This document shows, piece by piece, positions 21,043 through 32,474 of a stretch of DNA of 64,000 nt. Origin of the DNA: Pratylenchus scribneri (taxonomy: Eukaryota > Nematoda > Chromadorea > Rhabditida > Pratylenchidae); the NCBI GenBank assembly GCA_030063045.1, contig JAQSEB010000155.1:558001-622000 (forward strand), written 5' to 3'. The notes below the pieces were generated by a model. It had not been told where the DNA came from. It made no database searches and worked only from the letters and a program-made list of their open reading frames with translations. Each line of letters opens with the position of its first letter. Within the stretch, counting starts at the first letter, position 1. Both the position numbers and the translations under genes were made by a program.

Positions 21043-22620
21043 TCAGAAGTAACTTTTCCAATAGGTGGACAATCGTGATGTGTAGGCCGGTGGACGGTAG
21101 CTGTTATAGTGTCTGAGGTTGCTGGATTTACTGCTGTTGTGGAAATACCAAGGAACACTGTGAAAATAATGTTTAAATAATTAAAATATAATGATAAGAG
21201 AAAATTCTCACGTATTAATGTGCGAAACACGCAAAAATCGATAATTTGATTGGGACCAGGGTTTGGTGGACAAATTGAAACTATGCTAAAAATTGAAGGA
21301 ATTTAATAAAAATAAATAAAAATGGTTAGAATTCACCTCGCCAGACAAATAATTATAGCCGGAATAGGATCGTCTTTCGGTCATCAATTTTGCCTCAGGC
21401 GCCATCACGGATGGCTGGAAATTTATTTTGGGAGTTTAGCTTGGAGTAAAATTGTGCAAAAATTACGGTATACAGAGGCTGAATGCCATAAACCCTTGTG
21501 TAGCTGCTCGGTCGCGAATAATGCTGATCTCGACCATAAATGTATCTGCATAAGCAGAATTATTTAATGGAAAGCCCCAAATTTTTCCTCACTTGTAAAT
21601 TGGATAGGACCAGGTTCTGGCTTGGAATATGTCATATTTTCGGACCTGCATTTGGAATAAAATTTACACAAAAATACATTGGCAATAAGGTGGGGGAAGT
21701 TTCAATACAGCCATTCATTCATTACCTCCAACTTAGATGTTCTTTCTTTTGGTCATAGCTCAACAAGGCAATTGCCAATTTGGGAAGGCGATGTACCATT
21801 TTAAAGCCCAAGGTATCCTCTAAAAAGTGGCCTAATTTAATTTTATGAAATCCACCTTTACGAATAGTTACATGTCTCTGAGTAAAATGAACCCTATTTT
21901 TGGATTGAGTGAGGAAAAGCAGATCATTTTACAAAATGTTTTAATTTTTCGAAAAATTAATTAAGCCACTTTTTAGAGGACATTCAGAACTTTCGAATGG
22001 CATATCGCCTCCTGAAATTGGCTATTGCCTTGTAGAGATATGGTCAAAAGAAAGGCCCAGGTATCAAAACGGCGGTATTGAAATGCCCTGCAGTTTATTG
22101 ATTAAACTTACCGGCTGATTTTCCTGATAATAGTTCACATTGCTGTGGTACGGTGCGGTCACAATGCCCAACGGGGAACGATAGCTGTCCACCGATCGAG
22201 AGCGCCTATCATTCCGGATGGTCTGTGAACAAGAAAATATGTTAATACTAGTGCGTTTCTGGTAAGGTACCATTTTTTATTCTAAATTGTATTTTGTCCA
22301 AAATTAATTACCCTGAAGGGATTTGAATCCGAAACCTAAATTTTTGAAAAGTGAAGATCCCCTATGGTCAAAAAATTTTCAAAATGCGCATTCACCTCAT
22401 ATCCGGCCACATCCCGGACCGGGGTGAATGATCGGCGCACATTGCTGCAATACCGGTCCACATTGTCCACTGGGGTATTCTCGCGAGACCATCTCGAAAG
22501 GTATTTTTCCCTAAAGAGAAATTATTTGTGTATTCTTCCAACATTTAGTTTGTGTTTTTCTCACTGATAGCCATTGTAAAGGTCCATTGACCGGGATCGT
22601 CGAATTGTGCCGAAAGTCAT
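21043..22620 (-). CDS. Tyr/Arg/Ser-rich small protein, left copy
   Basis: I do not recognise this family. Eight short minus-strand exons splice in frame from ATG 22620 to TGA 21043, giving about 225 residues. The protein is rich in tyrosine, arginine and serine. It repeats an RRSRS-M/V-DxY motif near the start (RRSRSMDLYNGY and RRSRSVDSYRSPLG), has a middle FTPVRDVAGYE segment, and ends in SRLSTYWKSYF. There is no signal peptide or membrane span. The RSRS motifs next to Tyr may be phosphorylation or muscle/cytoskeleton-type sites, which is speculation. It lies downstream of PLC-L on the same strand. A foldback element occupies the intron at 21742-22055 and a tRNA-like element the intron at 22300-22370. 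Its 3' end now lies tail to tail with neuferricin. The coding sequence is identical to the copy at 32475-34052. Confidence 0.8.
21742..22055 (+). mobile_element. Foldback MITE-like element, copy 1
   Basis: It begins CTTTCTTTTGGTCATAGCTC and ends in the inverted complement (ATATGGTCAAAAGAAAG). About 100 bp at each end are inverted repeats carrying the core CCTCTAAAAAGTGGC. The middle of about 110 bp is asymmetric and contains GAGTGAGGAAAAGC. It lies in an intron of the Tyr-rich gene. Confidence 0.85.
22300..22370 (-). repeat. tRNA-derived element in intron
   Basis: The minus strand reads TTTAGGTTTCGGATTCAAAT then CCCTTCAGGG, a decayed version of the 13205-13292 element. It is duplicated at 33732-33802. 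Confidence 0.5.
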
Positions 22621-23490
22621 TTTCCCTTATATTTCCTTTTCGGTGGCACACAGCAACGACGACGATTTTCGCGACGAATTCGTCGTTCACTTTTTGTCCA
22701 CTTTCTCTGAACCCTTTGAATGTTTTTTTTTATAATGCGCAACAAAAAATTGTGAGAAAAGTTGCAGCGGTTGGGAAAGGATTGATTCGGATGGAGGAGG
22801 AAAATTGAAGGAAGGGAGTTAAACGGAAGGAGGGCATGGCCTCAAGAAAGAGCCAGAGGCAAAAGCATTTGGCCAATTTGGAGGGGGCGGCTGAAGATGA
22901 AGAGGCTCATCACGAATAAAAGAAGACAACAATTGCCGGGGGGAATTGTTTGAAGCCGATTATTTCTTCTATTCCCAATGGGCCAAAACCGTTTCTTCAA
23001 TCTCGCGTTCTTCACTCACGTATTATTCGATTCGATTCCCCAACACAAATATTTCCATTCCCTCAAGCCGAACTGATTGTGTCGGACACACCAAGTGTTC
23101 CTTTTTCCTCCCATTCATTCACCTCTCATCATTTAGTGTGCTTCTTGAGTTTTGCTGCCAGTCCAATCAGCCAGCAGAAATCCCCGCCCACGGCTTTTCG
23201 CATCATAGACGGAGCACGGAGGCAATGGGAAATAGGAGAGATGGGAATGTGTTGTTTTCCCTCGAGGCGAAATTGTTGATCAGCAGAAACTTTCCCCAAA
23301 GGTTTAAATCCTCCCAAAGTGAAATATGATTGGATTGAAGGGGAAGAAGCAGGGATATAGCTAATCGATTAGTTGCTTTTATTCAACCATTTTGTCCAAT
23401 TGGCCAAAGGAAAAAGGCAAAGCATTTTTTGTTGGGGGATTTTCCATATCAAGTTTAAATAAATTTGTGTTTCACTTAATTCCTCCTTTT
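22621..23490. other. Region between Tyr-rich gene and minisatellite A
   Basis: No gene is supported. It should contain the Tyr-rich gene's promoter. Overlapping plus-strand frames at 22946-23329 lack a splice context or a family match. Confidence 0.5.
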
Positions 23491-23924
23491 GCCTGTTTGT
23501 GTTTTCGACTTAAAATAATTCCGCCTGTTTTGTGTTTTCGACTTAAAATAATTCCGCCTGTTTGTGTTTTCGACTTAAAATAATTCCGCCTGTTTTGTGT
23601 TTTCGACTTAAAATAATTCCGCCTGTTTGTGTTTTCGACTTAGAATAATTCCGCCTGTTTGTGTTTTCGACGTAGAATAATTCCGCCTGATTTGTATTTT
23701 CGCTTAGAATAATTCCGCCTGATTTGTGTTTTCGCTTAGAATAATTCCGCCTGATTTGTGTTTTCGACTTAGAATAATTCCGCCTGTTTTGTGTTTTCGC
23801 TTAAAATAATTCCGCCTGTTTTGTGTTTTCGACTTAAAATAATTCCGCCTGTTTGTGTTTTCGACTTAGAATAATTCCGCCTGTTTTGTGTTTTCGCTTA
23901 AAATAATTCCGCCTGTTTGTGTTT
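23491..23924. repeat. 33-bp minisatellite, array A
   Basis: About 14 units of a 31-33 bp repeat, here in the complementary orientation (GTTTTCGACTTAAAATAATT, CCGCCTG). The array lies between the 3' end of PLC-L and the Tyr-rich gene. Its units match array B (inverted) and arrays C. Confidence 0.95.
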
Positions 23925-24813
23925 CAATCAAAATTTCACATGAAAAATTGAGCTAAAAATTCATTCACCAAAATAATGCTAAGAAGAAAATAAAAATATG
24001 ACACAAATCGTATTTGGCGCATTTTGTACAAAAAAAATATTGAGAGGAGGATTTGGAATTGGGGGAATTGAGATCATCTTTGTAAGCTCTTCTTTGTTTT
24101 TAAACAGTTTCTTCCGCCAATAATGTAGCCGGCTCCGTCGTTGGGTCGACAAGCACCGAAAGGAGGCGGCCACTTTCCACAGTTTGCACCAAAATTTGAC
24201 GGGCATCCATGAATGTGCTTTGCATCAAACCCAATTGGGCCTTGAGAAGGCGAAGATTCCAAGCAAAATTCTCCTGAGCTCGACTGACAAAATATGAATA
24301 AATGGTTTTTAAAAAGAGGAAAGAGAATGCTCACGTTGCCTTCTGGCCTTTCAGGCCAGCATCCGCTGCCAATTGTTGTAATTCACCGGCAATATCGGCC
24401 ACTCGTTTGGTCGATTCCGACAATGAAATATACAAAGATTCGGAATGTTGGCTGATTGTCTGGTTTGGGAAATGGAAGTGGGTAATTGGCATAATGAAGG
24501 GGAATGAAAACCGAGCAATGGGTGAGAAGGGCATCCAATGCGGAAAATGCTTTATGCAATGATTCGGGCACATTTGGGCCTGTGGGCGCATTCAGCACCA
24601 AACACTAAAGAAAAAAATAAAAATATATTTGTTTTAGGCCATGCATTTACGTATTCATTTTTGCGCAAAATCGTGAATGGTTTTGCCGGCTCCTCCACTC
24701 CGCCATTTGCCGCTTCAGTGTTATTGTAGCCAATTGCTGAAGGGCAAATTCAAAAATATATTTACCGAAAAACCCTCCTTCCCAATTTTTAGAAGATAAT
24801 TCACTAACTGAGT

Positions 24814-25120
24814 CATTCTTTTGGCCAATAGCTTAACGAGGAACTCTGGTCAATTTAGGAAGGCGATATATCTTTTCGAAGCATAAAGTGTCCTGTAAAA
24901 AGTGGCCTAATTTAATCTTATAGGAAATCTAATTTTACAAAAATGTTCATGTATTTGAGTGTAAAAACTCAAATTTTCTGATTGATTGAGGAAAATCAAT
25001 TTATTTCCTAAAATGTTTTCAAATTAGATAAGCCACCTTTTAGAAGACATTTAGGGCTTTAAAATTCTATATAGTCTTCCCAAATTGGTTGCTTCCTTGT
25101 CAAGCTATGGCCAAAAGAAT
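24814..25120 (+). mobile_element. Foldback MITE-like element, copy 2
   Basis: Ends are TTCTTTTGGCCAATAGCTTA and AGCTATGGCCAAAAGAA, with cores GTAAAAAGTGGCC and CCACCTTTTAGAAGAC. It lies in an intron near the PLC-L 3' end. Confidence 0.8.
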
Positions 25121-25620
25121 AGCTCATGTACTCAATTGAATACGGTACTGAATCCTCGCTTTCCAATCCCCCACCTTCTTTCATGGCCCTCCCATGTAAT
25201 TTGACTATTCCCTGTCGCATTGTTCCGGCTGCGCCAATTCCACTCTCTTCCATCCACCCATTCATGGCCGCCTCCATTGCGGCTTTCAGTTCAATGAATT
25301 GGACTAATGAGCCGGTTGCCGCCTTGAACATGTCATCCATTGTTCGAATGCCAACTGTCTTCATCCCAGTTTGTACTCGGCTCATCTTCCGACGCACTGA
25401 CATTCCGCGTTTTTTCGGTTTCTAAACCAGAACAAAATGAATCCGCCAATTCACGCTTAATTTATTGGCATTTTTAATGAGGCTTAATTCAATTAAAGGC
25501 TTGGTATCATTTGATTGTGTTTTAACAATTATATTGAGTGTAAATGATTTATTTATTTCAAGCGAAAAAGCAAATAAAAGTTGAAATTTTTTTCTTAAAA
25601 AATTAGAAAGTGAACATAAA

Positions 25621-26392
25621 ATAGGTTGAATTATTAGATGAAACACAAAACAGGCGGAATTATTAGATGAAACACAAAACAGGCGGAATTATTAGATGAA
25701 ACACAAACAGGCGGAATTATTCTAAGCGAAAACACAAATAGGCGGAATTATTCTAAGCGAAAACACAAAACAGGCGGAATTATTCTAAGTCGAAAACACA
25801 AATAGGCGGAATTATTCTAAGCGAAAACACAAAACAGGCGGAATTATTCTAAGTCGAAAACACAAAACAGGCGGAATTATTCTAAGTCGAAAACACAAAA
25901 CAGGCGGAATTATTCTAAGTCGAAAACACAAAACAGGCGGAATTATTCTAAGTCGAAAACACAAAACAGGCGGAATTATTCTAAGTCGAAAACACAAAAC
26001 AGGCGGAATTATTCTAAGTCGAAAACACAAACAGGCGGAATTATTCTAAGTCGAAAACACAAAACAGGCGGAATTATTCTAAGTCGAAAACACAAACAGG
26101 CGGAATTATTTTAAGTCGAAAACACAAAACAGGCGGAATTATTCTAAGTCGAAAACACAAACAGGCGGAATTATTTTAAGTCGAAAACACAAAACAGGCG
26201 GAATTATTCTAAGTCGAAAACACAAACAGGCGGAATTATTTTAAGTCGAAAACACAAAACAGGCGGAATTATTCTAAGTCGAAAACACAAACAGGCGGAA
26301 TTATTTTAAGTCGAAAACACAAAACAGGCGGAATTATTCTAAGTCGAAAACACAAAACAGGCGGAATTATTCTAAGTCGAAAACACAAACAG
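25621..26392. repeat. 33-bp minisatellite, array B (intronic)
   Basis: About 23 units such as CAAAACAGGCGGAATTATTC followed by TAAGTCGAAAACA. Unit lengths are 31, 32 or 33 bp. It fills the PLC-L intron between the C2 domain and the C-terminal coiled region. The 33-bp units make an accidental open frame with an 11-residue period. Confidence 0.95.
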
Positions 26393-27759
26393 ATAGAATT
26401 GGAATAAATACTAATGTCTCATTGAACTATAAACCAAAACCAATACAGGTATAAAATATCCTATTTAGAAGTTACAATTGCCGCTCCCCATTCCCTCTTT
26501 TATGGCTTACCCCTCCTCCTCGTCTATTTGTGATGGCAATATGCACAAAAAGTGTACTATTCTCGATTGGGTCTCCTTCATTGTTCAGTAGGGGAATATG
26601 CCGATAACCGGATTGAAGACATTCAAATGGAATTGTGTATTGGCCAATGAAATCATCGCCAATGAAATCGTCATCCAGGACCAGGAAACGGACAAGGGCC
26701 TAAAAAATTGGGAAATTGGATACAAATTTTGAATTCCACCCAACCAATTCAGGCATGGAAATGGTGAATTGGAAGCTTTCATCAAATGTTGGATTAAAAC
26801 TGTCATTTCGCACAGTTTTCGTCCTTTCCTCCGCACAATCCGCTGGTATACCGAAAACTTCAAGCACAACGAATGGATCCAAGCCGGTGTCCCCTTTGGC
26901 GGTGGATGCCCGGGGCCTGGGCAATTGTTGGGCTGACAAAATTTTCAGATGCAAAATTTGTGGTTGGCCAGGGTGCCTTCGGCCACTACCATCGCCTTCT
27001 TCATTTCCGGCATCAATAATTTCACCTGCATCGCACATTTCCAATGGCTTCAGCACATATCCGCATCCTCCATTGGCCAAGAATTTGCCCTTTAAATTAA
27101 TTGGGTTGACATTTTCAAAATAATTTAAAGAATAAAAACTCAAACTTAAGTTAGCCAAAACTAAGTTTTAAACCAGGCATTTATCTAATAATCATTGAAC
27201 ATTAGTTCGAATCGTAAATGGCCATAATTTGGGTTTGTAAGCCCCAAATCTATTAACAATATTCTCTTCTATTTTGTCAATGTTTTCCCCTCCTCCTTTT
27301 TACTTCCTGTAAATCCATCATTAGGCCCGGGGTTTGATAATTGAGCGCAACAAATTGGAAGCCAAAATTCCAAAATTCTTGAGGATTCAAATTGGATGAA
27401 TCAATTCGCTGTGGATTTGGGATAATTCGGAATGGCAAATTCCGATAGAGGCAATTTGGCTGGGAATGGACAAGGCGAATGCTGAAGAAAAATTGCGTTT
27501 TTGGGAATTGAATTTATGCAAACTGACCAATCACTTTCGGTGATGGAAACAATATTGCGCCGAGGGGAGACTGAAAATATAATTGGAAATTATCAAAAGA
27601 TGGAGAATTTTCCGCTCTATTAAACCATATCAAAATTGTCAAAAATGGGTTTGATTGAAGAGAGTTATGAATGCTCAAAAATTGTGGCCTCCTTTTCTTA
27701 GTAGGGGGCAAAGGGAAGGGAAACAATAGCCTTCCTCAAAAAAGGCATCCCTGCCATTG

Positions 27760-28180
27760 GTGATTGGCTGATTGATAGTTTGATAGATAGGCAGGGAAGT
27801 GCTCTCTGCTACTACCGTATTTTCTCCCATACCCTTAATCAACGAGAGAACATTCAATGTACCCTCGAGGCTTAATCACTTCCTTCAAACAACCATGTTC
27901 ATATTCATTTGTTTTTGAAAGCCTATAACTCATCAAGGATTGGACCGAATTTGATTATCTTGGTATGCTTTGATAGAGGCGAAAATATTCTATTTAAGGA
28001 TATAAAAATATTTTAAAATTTTTTAATTTAAGCAAGAAAAAGATAAAAAGATTAAATTCTAAATTGATCTAGATTGCCGTTGTAATAAATTCACATAATT
28101 CATCTCAAACAAAATCATTTATGACAATTTTGGTATCATTTTATAGCATAGAGATTTGTCTATTCAATAAAATAAAAAAT
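27760..28180. repeat. Second dispersed repeat family in PLC-L intron
   Basis: It includes CATCAAGGATTGGACCGAAT, TTTGATAGAGGCGAAAATAT and CTCAAACAAAATCATTTATG. Related words occur at 31795-31870 and 43700-43960. It may be an unrelated MITE-type element, but its edges are not resolved. Confidence 0.5.
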
Positions 28181-28250
28181 TATTTGATTAACCACTAATT
28201 TTTATACTTAATTTTCAATTTTTTTAAGGCCTTTCTATTTCAATAATTTT

Positions 28251-28571
28251 ACGCCATTTTTTGAGATATAATTCCACGAGGCAATAACCAATTCGAGATG
28301 GCGATATGTCATTGGAAAGTTCAAAGTTTCCTCTCTATAGAATTATCTAATTTAATTTTATGAAATTAAACTTTACAAAAAGTTACATGTTTTTGAGTTT
28401 AATGAACCAGGATTTTCTTATTGAGATGAGGAAAAGCCGCTTATTTTGCAATGTTTTAAGTTTTCAAAAAATAAATTATAAGCCACTTTTTAGAGGACAT
28501 TTTAGTCTTTCGAATGGTAATAATGCCTTCCAAAATTGGTCGATTCCTTGTTGATCTATGATCAAAAGGAC
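28251..28571 (+). mobile_element. Foldback MITE-like element, copy 3
   Basis: It lies in a PLC-L intron. The left arm is diverged (GAGATATAATTCCACGAGGC) and the right arm carries CCACTTTTTAGAGGACATTT. The core GAGATGAGGAAAAGCCGCTT is in forward orientation. Confidence 0.75.
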
Positions 28572-29116
28572 GACCCAGATACCCAATCGGCTATTCAATC
28601 GTCCCATTTCTAAATATTCTGGCATTGGCACACCCAAAAGCACTCACATTTTGCCAAATCATTTGCATCATATGCCCGGCCAAAAACAGCGAATGGCGCA
28701 ATCAAATCGCGCAGTTCCCGAAGCAGGGGCATTCGTCTCCTTGTAATTCCCCCACATTCCCCATTTCCCAGCACCAAATCCGCGGATTCCTCCTCCTCAT
28801 CCACTTCGCCAATTTCGGCATCGCCTTCATAGCGTGGACCCTTTTTGGAGTGAATTTAATTATTTTTTACATATTTTTGTTGGCTCACCGAAAGAATAAT
28901 TTTATTGAGGAATTTTTTGGGCGTTGCCACCTCTTTCGACCAATCCGTCGAATCCAGTGCCGGCCTGTACAATCGAGGGCCCAACTTTGCCTCCAACAAA
29001 TTCAGCAATCGACGTTGCCAATCCAATGAATGTAAATGCAGTTCAAGCCGAATGAAGAGGGGAAACCTTTTTTGGAAAGAGGAATAAAATTGAAGTGATG
29101 TTTGGGGAAGGTGATT

Positions 29117-29430
29117 TAGCTTTTTGGTCATAAATCAGCTAGGTATTGGCCAATCCAGTAAAGTTATATACCATTTGAAAGGCCGGATATTCCTCTATAA
29201 AATGGCTATAAATATAATTTCGCCATTTCTAAATTAAAAAGATTTAGAAGTCTAACTTTATTGGAACGGGAATAATTTGAGTTATTCGGAAAGAAATGCA
29301 ATTTCCCTTATACCATTAAGTAGTTCATGAATTATAATAAAGTGAATTCTATAGAAGATATTTAAGGCTTTCGGATGATATAATAATTTCCTAAATTAGC
29401 CAAAAACTCGCTGAGATATGAAAAAAAAAA
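29117..29430. mobile_element. Foldback MITE-like element, copy 4 (diverged)
   Basis: The arms TTTTTGGTCATAAATCAGCT and GCTGAGATATGAAAAAAAAA are recognisable. The internal CTCTATAAAATGGCTATAAA replaces the usual AAAAAGTGGC core. It is closest to copy 5, so this is a subfamily. It lies in a PLC-L intron. Confidence 0.65.
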
Positions 29431-29483
29431 CAAATGGTTTATGAAAGGGTAAAGAAATGAAGTGATGTATAGGAATGCTCATA

Positions 29484-29805
29484 GATTTTTGGCCATAATT
29501 CAGCGAAAGAATTGGCCAATCTGGGAAAATGATATACCATTTAAAAGGCCGGATATTCCTCTATAAAATGCTACAAATTTAACTTTGAATTTCAATATTA
29601 AAAATAATTTTATAAGTTTAAATTTTTAAGAATATGAATAATTTGAGTTGATGGGGGAAATGCAATTTGCTTTAAATAATTTAGTAATTAAAAAATTTTG
29701 ATTAAAGCTATTTTATAGAAACATTTAGGGCTTTCAAATGATATATAGCTTTCCAGGATTTGGTAATTCCTCACTGAGATATCAACCAAAAACGCAAATG
29801 GCTTA
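29484..29805. mobile_element. Foldback MITE-like element, copy 5 (diverged)
   Basis: The left arm is TTTTTGGCCATAATTCAGCG and the right arm ACTGAGATATCAACCAAAAA. It shares AGGCCGGATATTCCTCTATA with copy 4, with which it sits in tandem. Confidence 0.65.
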
Positions 29806-30020
29806 TGAGAGAATCCACCACACCTGGTCCTTTCGAAAGCCAATTCCGAAATTATTTCCAACACTTCGCCCACAGCCAATTTACTCGTCAATGTTCCACC
29901 GTTGAAAATGACCGGCTCTTGGCCACCCACATCCGGCTCCCAAACGTCCAATTCAATGTAGCGACTGAAATTTGGAAAAATGATTGCCAAAATATTCCAA
30001 AAATCTTTTAATTTCTAGGC

Positions 30021-30330
30021 CATTCTTTTGGCCATATTTCAATAAGGAAGCAACCAATTTGGGAAGGCTATATGTCATTTAAAAGCCCTAAATGTCCTCG
30101 AAAAAGTGGCAATAATAATTTTTGTCAACTTAAAATATTTTAGGAAATAATTGGATTTTCCTCTCACTCAATTAGAAAATCCGGGTTTATTAAGCTCAAA
30201 GACATGTAACTTTTTGTAAATTTGGATTTCATAAAATTTAATGTGGCCACCTTTTAAAGGACACTTTGGGCTTTCGAATGGCATATAGCCTTCCCAGATT
30301 GGCTATAGCCTCTTTGAGTAAGGCCAGAAT
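30021..30330 (-). mobile_element. Foldback MITE-like element, copy 6
   Basis: Starts ATTCTTTTGGCCATATTTCA. The core is in reverse orientation (GGATTTTCCTCTCACTCAAT), and the right arm has GCCACCTTTTAAAGGACACT. It is a PLC-L intron copy. Confidence 0.8.
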
Positions 30331-31060
30331 GAATTCTCAGATATTGAAATGTCTTCTAATATTCATTCATAAATAAAATACTAGTAGCCCCTCCTGATTT
30401 TGACTCAAATATTCAATATATTCTCCTCATTTTGATGGGTAAAATTTTCATAAATATTTACTCCTCCCTCAATCCCCCACCAATTCCTCTTCAACGCGGC
30501 CATATATCCATCCAATGAGCTGGGCCCTTTCAGCTGATCCTCCACCAAATATGTGTTGAATGAGGTGGCCACAAAATAATGGCCAAAAGGTCGGCCCATT
30601 TCCTGGCAAACTTGTAAATGTGCCGGATCGAATGCGGCATTCGCCTGGGAATGCAAATAATTGGAGAATCCGTCCACGGTCATCATATTCAGTTCACGGG
30701 CCTCCGGCGATGGCTCACATTGGTCAATGATATTCTCACAAAAATCCGCCGAAATGCCGGACAAACCCTGTTCAGTCTCCAAAAACAATTGCAAATCCTA
30801 AAATTGCCAATATTTTGTATTTTAAAATGAATTTTGTTGAGGACATTTGTGTTCAAATAATCCTTGTTCGCATATCGGACCATGAGAAAGTAAATTTCTG
30901 GCCGGGTGGCCAAATCTTTGAATATTTCAATGAATTGTGCTTCGTCAATTCGGCCTCGCTGCTGTTCGTTTATGGCCGCCAAACTTGTTTCCTTCAAAAA
31001 TGAAGGGAATCAATCCAAATCAAAAGAGGTCATTTTAGTTTCGCCAAGTGAATACCTTGG

Positions 31061-31375
31061 TTTATTTTGGCCATAGCTCAATAAGGAAGTAATCAATTTA
31101 GGAAGGCAATATGCCATTTGAAAGCCATAAATACCCCTCTAAAAAGTGGCCATTCTATTTTTTTGTTAACTTAAATTCTTTTGTAAAATAAGCGGATTTT
31201 CCCCCATTCAATCAGAAAATTCCAAGTTTGATACATTCAATGACATGAAACCTTTTGTAAATTTGGAATTCAAAAAATGTAAATAAGCCACATTTTAGAG
31301 GACAATTTTGACTATTAAAAGGTATTTAGCCTTCCTGAATTGGTTATTGCTTCGCTGAACAACAGGCCAAAAAGA
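31061..31375 (-). mobile_element. Foldback MITE-like element, copy 7
   Basis: Starts TTTATTTTGGCCATAGCTCA. The core is reversed (GCGGATTTTCCCCCATTCAA), and the right arm has AGCCACATTTTAGAGGACAA. It is a PLC-L intron copy. Confidence 0.8.
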
Positions 31376-31955
31376 TCTACCCAAGTGCTAAAAAGTCCCC
31401 AACCCCTAATCAAACAAAAATTCCGCCCATCAAATTAGTATATTTTTACTTACTTTGACTTTGTGCTTTATTCTGGCCAACAGAAGACGGGAATTCAATG
31501 AGCGAATGAGGCGAACGGCGGATTTCTCGCTGATATATCCCTTCCCATCTTGATCGCATTCTTTGAATGCGTTCGATAGCCATCTTTCTCGAAGATTTGC
31601 CGGCGACGCATATTGGCCCCCTCTTTCCCCATCCGCTGATGTGCCAATTGGCGAACCGTTGGCCAATGCCATCAGTCCGGTCACCTTAAATTAATGAATT
31701 TAATCGATGGAATATTTGGATTGGACAATGGGAAAAGGGGACATTTTGCAGTGTAAAATTTAAAATTTGATAAGGAATAATGAATTAATTTGGCACATAA
31801 CTAATCTCAAACAAAATCATTTATGGCAATTTTAGTACCATTTTATAGTGCAAAGATTTTCCTATCCAATCATATCAAAAATGCATTGAAAAATATTTCC
31901 AATTTTTAAAATTAATTTGAAAATTTCTTTGATTTATATTATTTCAATACCCCAC

Positions 31956-32100
31956 ATTTTTTTGGCCATAACTCAGTTAGGCAAAAACCAATTTAGGAAT
32001 GCAATATACCAATGGAAAGCCAAAAGTGTCCTCTGCAACATGGCCTATTTTAATTTTATCAAAAATTGAAGCATCTTGTGTGAATAAGCAATTTTTCTCC
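31956..32100 (+). mobile_element. Foldback element, left half only, near duplication join
   Basis: Only the left arm (TTTTTTGGCCATAACTCAGT, then GTCCTCTGCAACATGGCC) and part of the core remain before the GGAAGG tract and the join at 32154. In the right unit the other arm is found at 43960-44112. Confidence 0.65.
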
Positions 32101-32474
32101 TCATCAAAAACAAAGGGAAAGGGAAGGAAAGGAAGGAAGGGAAAAGGATAGGTGAATATTTTTATGCCAAAAATTCCTCCCAATAATTATTGTTTCCCCC
32201 AAATTCCTTCTTCGTTCAATCCACTGCCCCGCGGGTCCCATCATTTTCTATTCCCAATATTTCTAGTGTTCCCAAAAATCACAAATTATTTCTCATTATT
32301 AGGCCCCCATTTTCTCTCATTTCATTGTTCAGGAATATATGGAAAAGTTCATTAATAAATTTTTAAATTTTTTACAATTTTTTATTTGACATCGATCGTC
32401 TAAATTTTCATAAAATGTATCAAAAATTAAGAGGGAAGGGGTTTTTTTCGTCAATTTCGGTCGAATCCGCTCAA

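Larger units (their letters stand above)
24100..31684 (-). pseudogene. pll-1: PLC-L/PRIP-like gene, left copy lacking N-terminus and PH domain
   Basis: This is the same exon series as the complete right copy, from the EF-hand exon (31454-31684) through 30481-30797 and 29824-29964 (X box), 28888-29066, 28648-28840, the Y-box exons near 27310-27580, C2 exons 26745-27089 and 26511-26699, and C-terminal exons down to TAA 24100. The exons encoding the initiator methionine, the basic leader and the PH domain are missing. The duplication join at 32154 lies 470 bp upstream of the EF exon, and beyond it is the 3' flank of the next Tyr-rich gene. The reading frame inside the copy is intact and identical to the right copy, so decay has not begun or the copy is an assembly artefact. 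Transcription, if any, would need a new start. Intron 25422-26510 contains minisatellite B. Confidence 0.85.
20723..32154. repeat. Tandem duplication 1, left unit (11.4 kb)
   Basis: This segment is repeated directly at 32155-43620 with a shift of 11432 bp, rising to 11465 bp after the second minisatellite because the right unit has one extra 33-bp repeat. In reading I found only two base differences: A at 21767 against G at 33199, and one in the array at about 37394. The join at 32154/32155 follows a GGAAGG-rich tract and shares a single A as microhomology. The unit holds one small gene, most of a PLC-L gene, two minisatellite arrays and eight foldback elements. Confidence 0.97.

Noticed and set aside
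22946..23329. 127- and 109-residue plus-strand frames upstream of array A
   Set aside because: Two overlapping frames without splice support or family resemblance; probably promoter or intergenic sequence.
25812..26030. Open frame of repeated [11 protein letters not shown] on the minus strand of array B (longer in B')
   Set aside because: The 11-residue period is the direct result of 33-bp units. Neighbouring units of 31 or 32 bp break the frame, and the array lies in an intron.
23491..26392. Regular repeats considered as a CRISPR array
   Set aside because: Units are contiguous with no unique spacers, there are no cas genes, and the genome is eukaryotic. These are minisatellites.
25126..27123. 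Plus-strand frames of 99 and 135 residues opposite PLC-L exons
   Set aside because: They are antisense to the C-terminal and C2 exons of PLC-L, which match the family on the minus strand.
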